A stretch of DNA of 64,000 bases from Hymenochaete sp. R1. Lineage: Eukaryota; Basidiomycota; Agaricomycetes; Hymenochaetales; Hymenochaetaceae. The translations under genes were made by a program, and so were the position numbers. The stretch lies in NCBI GenBank assembly GCA_019400425.1, contig JAFREE010000099.1, positions 26,864-90,863 on the forward strand. Direction: 5' to 3'. Positions 23,716 through 34,968 of the stretch are shown here, in pieces; positions within the stretch are counted from its first letter, which is position 1, and each line of letters starts with the position of its first letter. Under the pieces are notes generated by a model that was not told the DNA's origin, searched no databases, and saw only the letters and a list, made by a program, of their open reading frames with translations.

Positions 23716-25741
23716 ATGGCAGATTCCTCTTCGCCGATCCATTTCGATCTTAGCGACACGTTTGGTGTCGTTTACTGGGGTATGTTCGAGTTATTTTCAT
23801 CTCAGCGGCATTATCGTTCAATCAGTTTTGCCTGATAGCCTTCGTCGTCTCGACTGCGTGAGTCTGTGTAGTTCACGACAAGTATGATTGATGTCTTACG
23901 GCATATTTTTGTATGCAGATTGTTCGGGATATCGATCGTCCAGGCTTATTTCTATTTCATGCACAATAGAATCAAGGATTCGCTTTACCTCAAGTTATTC
24001 GTGAGTAATTTCAATACGAGAAAGTGCTATTCGCTTACCCAACATCGTCGTAGGTCGCAGTTATGATGTTCGTATTGTCAGTAACAAACTCAGCGAAGGG
24101 TCTTACTGTCTATTAGTGTACTCGATTTCTCGACAACTGCCCTATCTTCGCAGTCATTGCATAGCTATTTGGTAAGCGCGGTGATGCTCTATCGTTTGTT
24201 CAGCTTGCCCATGCCTTGACTCCAGATCGCTAATTTTGGAAATCCCTTCGCCCTTGAATATATGACTGTGTAAGCAGTGCAAGACGTTTGAAATAGTTAC
24301 TCGCTAATGGTTTTCGAAGTCCATACATCGTTGAATACTTCATCACCGCCGTCGTTACTCTCGGGTATGTGCGATAAGTAAACCAGTTGGTGTTCATCTC
24401 TCATCGCCTTGAAGATCACAGCTATTCTATGCGACACGCATTCACATTGGTAGGTTCCCGTCCCAGATCTCTTACTTCCATGAGCGAAATCTGATCTCGA
24501 TGAAGCCGACAAACAATCCGTTCGTTACAGGATCCCTCTCATTATTGTAAGCGCTGTTTGGTTTCATGTCTCGTTCAATCGTTCATGACTCCTCAGAGCG
24601 CTTTGGCATTCTGTGCTTTCGGTACGTCCTGATCGCCTCCGATGTGCTTTGTAGGCCTTCTTATGTTTCACGGATTACCGAACACAGGTCTTGCAATCGG
24701 TGAGTGAGTAGCTCATAATGATGGGTGAGGTATCTTATTGTTTGCGTAGGATGCACAATCGAGATCTTTCACAACGATAGATTGATCGTCGGACTACAGG
24801 GACGTACCATGAAGGTAAAAAAAAGCAGTAATTGTCGCTGAACACTTACTCAGTGTTTCTCAGGTTTTAGCAGGCACGAACACGGGCGTAGCTGCATTAT
24901 GTGACATCGTAGCCACTATTTCAATGATCGTATTCCTGGCGTCAGCGAAGTCCGAGTACAAACAGTGAGCTAAAAGAGAGTATTGAGTGACCATCCGCAA
25001 TACTAACAGATATATTTGCTTGCCTCGTATAGGACGAAGGCGATCATCCACACACTCCTTTTCATCACTATCAATCGTGGTGTTTTCGTTGCAATCGCAC
25101 AACTTGGTTTCTTGTCCGCGTATCTTGCCGCACCGTCTAAGATTTACTGGTGAGTTGGTTGAATGTCGTTTATTTTTAACGTCTCAAACTTCCGATAGGA
25201 TGCCTTTCCATCTGAGCATCAGTAAACTTCATGTCAATACACTACGTAAGTTATTTTAAACTATCTAGAGTGCGGAAAGAAGCTCACATCATCTAAAGTT
25301 GCCATGTAAGAGAAGCATTGAATAAACCGAGGATCTCGTTATTAATTCTTCTGCATTATTCAAGGCTTAACTCCAGACAAACCCTTCGATCAAAAATGGA
25401 GATCACCCAAGTCCGTTTCAGCAAAGACTGCACATTCAACACGGTAAACGGGAGAGAGCTTATAAGGCAAGCTTCTGCGAAGAATAGCCTTCGCTTGTCG
25501 GGTGTGGCGTACGAGCTAGGCAATCTCAGTAAGGCAGCAGTAAGTAGTCTCTTTGAACCGAGACTTCTTCCAAATTTCACCCGCTCACCTTGCCCTTTAG
25601 GAGGAGAACGGCTCAAGTCCCACGTCTCTGGGGAGCCCTGCGAGCAAGATGCCAATTGATGGCCGCAGTGAAGCAGATAATGACGAAGACCATGCCATGC
25701 CAGAGTTTAATCACGCTCGTGACAATGCTTCGGAAGTTTGA
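23716..25741 (+). CDS. DUF6534 seven-helix membrane protein
   Basis: Integral membrane protein of an agaricomycete-expanded family. The start ATG at 23716 gives MADSSSPIHFDLSDTFG. Many very short exons follow, each carrying about one helix: AFVVSTALFGISIVQAYFYF, then DFSTTALSSQSLHSYLI, then PLII and SALAFCAFGLAIG. The hallmark DUF6534 segment is clear at about 24880-25250: DIVATISMIVFLASAKSEYK, TKAIIHTLLFITINRGVFV, AIAQLGFLSAYLAAPSK and HLSISKLHVNTL. LNSRQTLR follows, then a polar cytoplasmic tail to the stop at 25739-25741. Known members have about seven transmembrane helices and no established function; a sensor or transporter role is speculation. It lies between laccase 1 and a P450. Confidence 0.88.
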
Positions 25742-26232
25742 CAAGAACAAATCTTGAGGAACAAAGTAAAATAAAAAGAAAAGTATGTTGCTCCGCCTCA
25801 CCGTCTTGTATCATCTCCTGTAGCTGCGCCTGTCGCTTTTTCTAGTGGTCCTTTGATTGTTTTTTCTTACCTTCTTCCTTGTATTCTGTACTGTTTTATG
25901 ATTAATTTTTGCGGAATCTGGACTCTGAGTTTTTAATAGTTGAATACTATACTGTACATTATGCGCGGAATACCATACTTCGTCTGTTTTTTTTATGTCT
26001 TTACGTGTGCAAAAAGAAAGGGACGCTGGGCAGAAAATAAGAGATGTACAGTTTCGGTGGGAATCGTGATGTCATCGGCCTGATATACAAAAGCATGATC
26101 CCAATAAGATCTTGTATTCAAATTGTCATGCATACATGTAGATAATAGATAGTCATGAATAATACAGAGAGAATGAGAAGAATAGCTGGGATGATACGAG
26201 GGCTTTTTTATATTCAAGCCAGCCTCAAGCGG

Positions 26233-28615
26233 TCAGCCGTTCACCGGCTCAATAAGCAACGGCAAATTATCGGCAGGCTCTGCGAACATTCATGAGTCAA
26301 GGTACAGAATTTTCGCTTATTCGGCTCACTCATAGTTATTGCAGCTGTAGGCTGCGCTTTTTGACCAGCATAGGCGGGAGAAAACCTGAAGTTGGCGATT
26401 AAGATGCTATTTTACTGGCGGTTAGAAGGGAAAGGTTTTCGTTGCGAGGTCCAGAAAGAATCATCTTACGCGACAACAGCCTTCATTTCGACAATTGCCA
26501 TAGTCTTGCCGATGCAGTGATGGGGTCCGTTGAGGAATGTCTGGAGAGAGTGCGTCGGATTGTACGCGGGAGCTTTTGACAGTTCAGACCAGCGCTCGGG
26601 TCGAAATCTACGACCTTGGATAAAAAAAACAACTCCTCGTTATCACAGTAACGTAAATGTCTTACTCTTCGGCATCTTCTCCCCAAAAACCTTTATATGT
26701 GTTGATTACTCGGATCTAAAATGTTGACTTAAAATACACATAACCCCAAACAAACGAATAAGGCTCACGGCAATATAGAAGAAGGTACCCTTCGGCACCC
26801 AAGTATCATCAATATAATCGCTCTTCGCTGCCCGTCGAATGGTCATAGGCACGGGCGGAAACACCCTAAGACTCTCCATGCTGACATACAGAGGTGAGTC
26901 TTTCGTCGCAAAGTCCCATACGGAGAAGTACAGACAACGTACACGACCTGATCCAAATACTCCATGCTTTTCAACGTCCGAAATGCAGGATTTGGTTCCT
27001 GCGCAAGGACAGGAGTGACTTCTGACCGCAATTTTCTTTGCACCTCTGGATGCGTCGCAAGAAGCCAAAAGGTCTGATATGAAGCATCAAAATCGTATTT
27101 GCGCAAAGACACCGTAGTGAGTATACCCATGCAAGTCCGGAAGCAGTCGTCTCGTGCCCGGCTCCGAGAAAGGTCAGCTGCAACAAGCCATCAACAAGAA
27201 TTTAGAAGCGTGTGTTTGTGAGAGCGCATACAACTTGCTCCATCATCATTCTATCGCTCATGATCAGCTTTGTGCCTTGTGTAGAAGCCCCATCTTGTAT
27301 GCGCGACTGAACAAGCAGGCTCATCACGTCTTTCTTTCCAGCAAGACTGCTGTCGTTAGCTACTGCCATCGCATCCACAACCTTCTCTTCTAGAATCTTA
27401 GCGGATATCTTCTTGATTCGATTCATAGAGGAGAACATGACTTCGGCGGGCCGGAGGAAAGGAATTTTGCCGATCCAAGACCGATACCTGTACGCCCATT
27501 CCTTCTGCAAGAGGGAAGAAGCGCCTGGGATAGCCATTACAACTATTATAAGACCAAGATTGGCACCTAGTAGTCAGCGCATCGTCAGCGCATGAACTAT
27601 CGAGAATAAATTCGCTTGATTTACTTGCCATTTTGCAAATCGATCAACTCGTGATAAGCCTCAGCAAGCTCATTGTGAGGGTTGTGTAAGGAATCCGTTT
27701 CGTAACCGAACGCCGTCGAACAGATTATGTCCAGCGTGACCTTGCTTACTTCGCCACGGTCAAATGTGCTGGTATCCGTTGAAAAAGTGCAACTCACACC
27801 AGTCATAGATTGGGACACGTATTGCGCGTGTTTTCATTTCATTTGCTTGCGTTGATCCCTCCAATTCCGCTTTGAGGATAGATACCAAACTTTAAACAAG
27901 CCATGATCATCAGCCAATGAATGCAAGCACTAGAGATCCGCTGACCTGTAAATCGGTTTGTAGAACATCTCCGTTTCTAGGGTCTCCCATCAAAACAAAC
28001 GCGAGATGGTCATGAACAGTAACTTACGTGCTGATAAACTCGGGATCGAGAAAGCCGGATTCAGTATTCGACGCATAAGCTTGTGCTCATCACCGGTGAC
28101 TGTTAAAAGTCCATATCCGGCCACGGTTCCCAGAACTTTTCGCATGAAGGTTGGCTAGAGATAGAGGAGCATTATTATGCATGTTTATCAAGTCATGATG
28201 GACTTACCCTTGGATAATCCAGCCAATCGTCTACGAGCACTTTCTGCATCGCCGAAGGAGATAAGAACATGACGCGCTCAATGCCAAATGGTCCAACAGC
28301 TCTAACGAGTTTACCGTACTGTTTGGCCCACTCTCGTTGAAGAATCCCAGCTTCAGATCTCATGATATTCGGATACTCGCCGAAAAGCAAGTACTTCATC
28401 GAGAGAAGCGTTCCCTTTGGCCCGGGAACTCGCCGCAGAGGCGAGAGAATATATGGAAAGAGAACAAACTGGTGCAGCACCAATAAAACGAGACAGGCTG
28501 GATTAATCTTCCGTCAATCATAGACCAAGACGAGTACGAACTTAACGAACTCACCTCCTACCACATAGCCCATGATGCCCGCGCTCATAGTCAAGCCGTA
28601 TACAGCGAAGGACAT
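26233..28615 (-). CDS. Cytochrome P450 monooxygenase
   Basis: ER-anchored heme monooxygenase. The ATG at 28615 and a first intron splice to give an N-terminal anchor (MSFAVYGLTMSAGIMGYVV, then LVLLVLHQFVLFPYI) and the proline hinge RRVPGPKG. The I-helix is AGHETT (near 27160), the K-helix ESLR (near 26880), and the PERF region FRPERW (near 26610). The heme loop is FLNGPHHCIGK (near 26500), with His where many P450s have Arg two residues before the Cys ligand; this variant is common in some basidiomycete families. After the last introns it ends KPADNLPLLIEPVNG, with the stop at 26233-26235. The gene appears complete, with numerous introns. The exact CYP family cannot be set by eye, and the substrate is unknown. 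It is divergent from the FAD oxidoreductase, about 2.1 kb away. Confidence 0.9.
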
Positions 28616-30756
28616 GTTAAGAGTGATCGAGACGTCGAGTGGGCTTTAAAGAGTGCCAGCAACAGTAGATGGGCAAGACATTGTCGAAGCTTATGTATCG
28701 AATCCGATGGTATCTTAATCATATGGTTATTAGAAGGGTGCAATATACCAAATGGAAAAGCCGGCGAGCGAAGGTGGCATGTGAAACCGTTATGAATACA
28801 AGCAGAAGACCGGAAGCCCCGCCATAGATAGCTAGATACGGAGCTCATGACCATATTCAGTGCCATTGCTTCCAGTCTCAATGATGGAAAACATTGGATC
28901 CGAGATGAGATGAACTTCGTCTAACGGTCTAAGTCGCTGAGAGTCCTGTGAAGACGGATGCACTTACGTGATATTCCCACGATCAGTACAGGAAAGGAAA
29001 GTGTCGAAGGGCGCCTTCTTCGCTCCTTTTCATCAAACTTCAACTCGAAGCAAAGGTCTTGGGCTTCAATTGAAGACTTTCTTTAACTCATCGTCATGGG
29101 CTCCTTGATGTCTTATCGATTCTTTTGATCACCGAGGGACTGTAGTGCGTTGTTTGAGATCTTTCAGCCGGCAAGCAAGCAAGCCCCCTTTAGCGGACAA
29201 CGTGTCGGGAGCCTCTGGGCGTTGGGCGCTCGTAGCCTCGTGAGGCCCACGCAGGTTCACGCATGCTCTAACCCTTTCCTTCCGCCTCGATGTCAATAAA
29301 TATTTTGTAAGTCCTCCTCGAGATGACTCCAGATCTCTGACATGCTCATTCATCTCGACTATTAGATGTATTCAATTCGCAATGATGATCGTTTCGCGTC
29401 GCATAACGGATAGTATGATGATCGTGGATCGTGACACTATGACTATGAATCCATCGAGCTTAGGTCTGGACTCGGTGAGTGCACCACGAGGAGTGGCTGA
29501 GGGTTTCGGTTCGTGCATAAACTGTTCTCGCTGGCGGTTCATGAAGGGCGCTTTCAGGATGCTGTCACTCACTTTTACACATCAGCCCTTGACAAGCTAG
29601 ATGAACTGGATCTCATGTCCCGGACATGTCGATTCTCGTAAAGCTTGTACCTTATTCGGGATCAAAGGAATAGACAAAGGAGACAGTGGTTAGTCGCAAG
29701 GATAGGGTCCACTCAAAACTGGGCCAAAGTTGAGGGTGAGTAGCGGCAGGGTTTGTCTTGAGTACGTCCCAATCCGTCACCTTACCAACGTTCGACACTT
29801 GTGTTACTCGTTTTAGTTGCGCATAGATGTTAGGCGGAGGACAGGTTGACCTGTGAAGCTCAAGTAGCTGGGATCAGAAATTAGAAGAAGGTTCCGTCGT
29901 TCTTTTGAGAGTTGTGATTTGACGTGTGCAATCGGTTGAGCCTTGCAAGCGTAACATCTGGCTTCGACAGACAAGTGAGTATGAAGCGCTTTCGCTTGCT
30001 TGAACGGCAAGCTGGCTGTCGGCGCCCCCGGATCCGACATCCGTCGGGGTTCTCGAGGCTCGCTCTCCGCTTAGAGGTCTACCGCCCGGAAATAGGGACA
30101 AAGGGAAGGATAATGCAGAAATAAGACACAGTTCTTGAGACTGGATGTTTACACAGGGACCTGCAACGAGGTTTCCAAGGACTTCGAGGCATTTGCAAAT
30201 TGCTCTGCTCTATTACTGGCGCAATCTCCTGAGAGGGATCTCGAAGAAACCTGCAGGCCCATATACTTAGCCGCGGAGCGCGTTGTATTCACTCGTGGTG
30301 GGGTCAAAGCGTACGTGCTGCACTACTAACTGATACGTTAAAAAGACCGAGATTTACGATTCGACAAAAGAAGTCTTGTTGTGACATTGCGTCGGCCAAT
30401 GTCCCTTGCCATGCTTCCAGGGAAAAAAACCTCGACAAAGCCGAGAACCATAGCCTCTCTAACTTCACCAAAAGGGTACTAAACGACGTCCAAACTTGGA
30501 CACATATGTACGCGAGGCCTTGTTTTGACCCCGTCCCTCGCGACTTTATTTCTTTTCCTCAATATTCTTTCCTTGCTATCGGACGTAACTATCCTGTTTG
30601 CGGTCGCATAAAGCTTCTTGGATCGTCGACATGCCCGGATGTACGTGCGAAAGAGGGTGAAATTCATCGGCAGTTGGGGTTTATAGACCCCCAGTCTATG
30701 ATCCATGCCCTCGATATCCTCTCTCTTTAATCTCAGCCCCCCTTACTAGGAGCTTT
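28616..30756. other. Long divergent intergenic region
   Basis: 2.1 kb between the P450 (minus) and the FAD oxidoreductase (plus). Short open frames on both strands are basic and lack recognisable domains. No repeat or RNA gene was seen. It contains both promoters and possibly shared regulatory sites. Confidence 0.45.
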
Positions 30757-33023
30757 ATGGACAGCTCTCTTCTGTCTAAGGCATCTTTAGCCGTGATTCC
30801 TCTACTAATCCCCGCACTCTACAAATCCTCTTCATTAATAAATGACTTCCTTTCAAACCGAACAACTGTCGTGCACAATTTGCCTCAACTCGGGAAGCCA
30901 AGGCAGGATAATCAACGTATAAGAGGCACTGCTGTAGTGTGCGGCGGGAGGTAGGATTCTTACTTCTATCATAACCAAAAGAGGAACTGATGAGCATTGA
31001 CACTGTGTCTTTAGCTTTGCTGGTCTTTGGTCTGCTCGGGTTCTTGCAGATCATTTTGAGGACGTCCTTATTGTTGAACCTGAAGCGTGGCTTGCAACTG
31101 CGGAAGGATTGTCTGAAGACTCCAGCGATGACGAAACGTCGTCCGAGCGGTCGACAAAAAAACATCGGGCACGCGTCTTTCAATATTCCGCTTGCCACGG
31201 TAAGATTGTTTTTAATATCGTCTTTATCTGCATGCCGAAATACGCCCCAATAGCACTTCATCCACTTTCATATTATGCGCTAAAACAGTTCTTCCCGGAC
31301 CTCGATGACGAAATACGGAAAGCAGGTGGTCGGTGAGTCCTTCCTGTTATCCCCGGATTTCGAGGAGCTATAAATAAGCTATTTAATAGAGTTGGACGGG
31401 CTGATTTTCAAATCCATATCGCCGGGGCCAAGCTAAAGATGAACGATAATGATTCAAATGATGCTTTCTCACATACGCTCTACCTCAGCCGTGACGGATA
31501 TGAACGGTTGTTGCGTAGACTTGTTATGAGCACAACTCGGATCCGTTGGATTTCTGCAATTGCAACTGGGGTTAAAACGGCCGCCACTGATGAAAGTGCG
31601 TTATCCAGCGTCATGGTCAGATTTCCAAACGGACTCGAGCAGAATATCTCTGCGGCACTTGTTGTCGGTGAGTGGCTACTGGTTTTGAAAAAGGCGGAAA
31701 TCGTATACTAATTCCGAATGCAGATTGTAGCGGAACGTCGCAAGCTGGTTTCAAATGGCTCAAGCGTTCCACTGCCGAACTGGACAAAGCCTGTTCCTCG
31801 AGTCTCGCGACTTCCGTAGAGGCTATCCGCATTTCATACCAGACCATTCAGCAAACAAGAACGTTCCGTTTTTACATCCCGCATGAAGCGCGTTCACGAC
31901 TGTCGATTCCGGGCGGTTACGAAAACGCGAGCTGGATCTACACCGTTCTGCCCAGATTCGGAAAAGGGACCAAGAGCATTTACGTCGACAAGATAGAGGG
32001 CAATAGAAGTGAGCGGATTTGAAATATTTCGCTCCCAAAACCTTATCAAAGATTGATCGTCCTTCCAACTCCAGTTCGCATGATGTTTGGAGCGTGGGGA
32101 AGTCAAAAACTGCCCGACTTCGACGAGATCCATGCGTTCATTCAGTCTTTCGATGATGACGAGAAGTTACCAGAGTGGCTCCCGATTCTGGTTGACGAAT
32201 TATTGGAGTTTCGTAACGACGCTGAAGTATCAAGTTGCAAATATCGTAAGTTTGATTTCATTAGTATACTTGTAATCATAGTTTACTGACGACTTCGTTG
32301 TTCAGCGAAATTGTCGTGGATCAAGTATGAAAATTCGCCTTATCTTCCTCGGAATTTCGTTGCCATTGGAGATGCCGTCATGCAAGTAAATCCGACATTC
32401 GGGTACGTAATTTCATTGGAAGATTTATCTGTGCGTTATCTAACTATTGCGACAGCCAAGGTTTAGCGAAGGTTTCGGTCAACGCAATCGCTCTTGATTG
32501 CGCGTTGAGATCCCTGGACTTGAACTGCGTCGGGAATGAGATACCCCTATCTTTTAGCAGGGACTATTTCAGAGACATCACGCACAAAACGTTTGTTGCT
32601 TGGTTAGTCACGTTCATTGTTTACTCCGAGCTCACTACTAACGGTTTCTCATGAATTAGGGAAGGCACGAAAACAATCGGTGAGCGAGGTGTCTCGTTGG
32701 GACGAAGCGGCGACGAGGCTCTGACTCTTGATTAATCTAGATTATTTGTTTGAGATGACTACACCTATAAACGGAGAAAAACTGAGTGACTCGTGGTTGA
32801 GATCCAAAATACTAATGGTTGTCTTGTTACTGGCCCGACATGTATGTCTGCTTCCTTTACTAAATTCTACACTGTATACTAATTCGGCGCGTAGGACAAA
32901 GACGTAGGTTCTCGACTTTGGAAATCGCTTAGTTTTACAAGCTCGCCCACCTGCCTCATGAAACCTTCTGTGCTTGCGAAATCACTCTGGTACTGGTCAA
33001 CTCATGGTACCCAGTTCTCGTGA
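30757..33023 (+). CDS. FAD-dependent oxidoreductase / monooxygenase-like protein
   Basis: Flavoprotein of the FAD/NAD(P)-binding Rossmann superfamily. Near the N terminus, splicing across 30950-31012 joins TAVVCGGS to FAGLWSARVLADHFEDV, then LIVEPE. This is a dinucleotide-binding fold with a GGSxAG turn and an acidic residue at the end of strand 2 for the ribose. Later landmarks are DCSGTSQAGFKWLKR, IPGGYENASWIYT, GAWGSQKLPDFDEI, and the second FAD-contact motif GDAVMQVNPTFGQG around 32370-32470. Many short introns separate these. The last exon ends LWYWSTHGTQFS at 33023. An N-terminal hydrophobic stretch (LAVIPLLIPALY) may be a membrane association. Related fungal proteins are annotated only as FAD-dependent oxidoreductases. 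Neighbourhood with a P450 hints at secondary metabolism, which is inference. Confidence 0.82.
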
Positions 33024-33469
33024 AAAAATATGTTGCTGGGCGACGTCTTACCCCTTTTGAGATCCCTTTTATACCCCCTTTCCGAATTCCACGTGAACAT
33101 AGCCTTTTTCGTACCCGGTTTCTGGTTTTCCGGTTTCTTGTGGATTGAATTAGAGGCTACAATTGTTGTATTTTTTTCGCTAGAGGTGTTGGGGTCATGA
33201 CCTCAACTTTTTGTATATTACTTACGTAGTTACGTCCTTAAGACGAAAATGAAAGTGTCATGTCAGTAGATTCTAATACATTGACTTTTCATGGTTTATG
33301 ATCTAGAAGCTATTGTCTTTTGTCTTGATCTTTTTCCGCGTTAAAGCACAAGGAGAAGTAATCTGCAAGCACGGCAGATATCGTATTCAAAAAAAAAACA
33401 CGGGGAACAGGCGAGCAAATACATTTATTTACTCAAGATATGTACAAATTCGAATTCTTTGTTTCTCAT
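33024..33469. other. Convergent intergenic region
   Basis: AT-rich 3' space between the FAD oxidoreductase and the penta-EF-hand gene. No coding signal. Confidence 0.5.
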
Positions 33470-34714
33470 TCAAGGAGCAGAGAGAATGGTATGCATGAAT
33501 GTGTCATAGTCAAGACTAACTCTGCCTTGAGGATCTTTGGGAAGTCTTTGAAACGACTCGGTGACTTGTCGGATGACAACGCAGCACCTCACAAATCTGA
33601 CAACGGTTTGTCAACCACTCTTGCGCCAAGAAAATGCAGTAGAATCTCTTACCTATCGAAAGTGACTCCGGGTGGCGGCCCATATCCTCGAGGTGCGCTC
33701 TCGGTAGCTGTAATATCTGCCCCATCAAAGGGAGCAATTCCTGAGTTGACATATCTATACCGCTTGAAAGGGACTAACCATATTTCGCCATTACTAGATG
33801 CATAAGCTGCGGGGATAGATTATACCTTTCCATAGTGTATTTGTAAAAGGTAAGTGGTCTCATAGCCTACTAGTTACTCACCCAAACTGCTGGAGAGCGT
33901 TGTTAAGCTCTTGTCCGTCGATGGAACCAGAGCGATCCCTATCGAAGTGACGGAAGACATTTTGCCAATCCTGGGAACCCAAACATTATCGGAATCAAAT
34001 CTACGAAAGATTGTGGAAGAAAAAACCTTGATATATTTCCAGAGACCAGCAAACTAGAAGAAGTAAACAGTATAAGTATGAAAGATCATGACTGAGTTTA
34101 CATAGAATTACGAACTTCATTGAATCCAATAGTGCCGCTTCGATCAGTGTCCTAGGATGTATTAGTTTGCAGCAAAAAACCATACGTGCAGGCTTACAAA
34201 AATCGTCATCAACAACTTGACCGTGTCAAGATCGAAGGCTGAGACCACACGGAATCAGTGAAGGCTTGCCCGATATCAAGCAATCACTTACGGCTCCAAT
34301 CGCCATTGATTAGACACTTCTGCAATTCTTTAGCGGTAATGGCACCACTCCTATCTTCGTCTACGGAAGAGAACCATTGCCAGAGCCTTCATGCACGGCC
34401 AGAAACGAACAAAAGCGTTCATCAGACAAGGCGCATATAGGCAGCGTCTAAAGAGATCAGTTGCGTACTGGGGGTCAGCACCGGCGGGAGGCCCTTGCGG
34501 AGGTCTTCCAAAGCCGCCTGGTCCTCCTCCATAGTTATCGTAGCCTCCTTGCTGCCCATAGCCGTATCCGCCGCCTGGAGGTCCACCAGGCGGTGGTGCA
34601 TAACCACCTCCAGATCCTTCCCTACTTCCGTATCCGCCGCCACCATACTGCTTAATCACTTAGCATTTCAAGCTCAACAGCATATATAATTAAAGTGTGA
34701 CTTGCATATGCCAT
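33470..34714 (-). CDS. Penta-EF-hand calcium-binding protein (peflin/ALG-2 type)
   Basis: Calcium sensor of the PEF family, usually a dimer acting at membranes and in vesicle traffic. The N terminus is a Gly/Tyr/Pro-rich low-complexity segment (YGGGGYGSREGSGGGYAPPP), as in peflin and ALG-2. Splicing then gives the EF-hands: DEDRSGAITAKE (EF1 loop with all ligand positions), RFDLDTVKLLMTIF with DTDRSGTIGFNE, then FAGLWKYI, DWQNVFRHFDRDRSGSIDG and QELNNAL. The C-terminal part reads APFDGADI, RFVRCCVVIRQVTESFQRL and DYDTFMHTILSAP, with the stop at 33470. The exact first exon is uncertain: the ATG at 34714 (MAYA) and the following intron acceptor give more than one possible junction. The gene is divergent from the sugar transporter with only about 250 nt between starts. 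Confidence 0.88.
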
Positions 34715-34968
34715 GATGCGTATGCGATTGGTGCTGTTGTTGGTGTGATGATGGTTGGAGCAGAAGAGCTGGAGGCTGGCTGAACAGCCTTCGCGGTAGA
34801 GTTTCACTGCCTCGCTTGTCGATAGGCACGTGACTGGTCAACAAAAGCGAATTGGAAAATCAAATTTTTGATGAGAGTCGCTTCATCCTCGACCTCCATC
34901 TCTGCATCTCTTTTCATGACTTTGGAGGGAGGATAGATACCTTTGATTGCTATACCATTCTTAAATTA

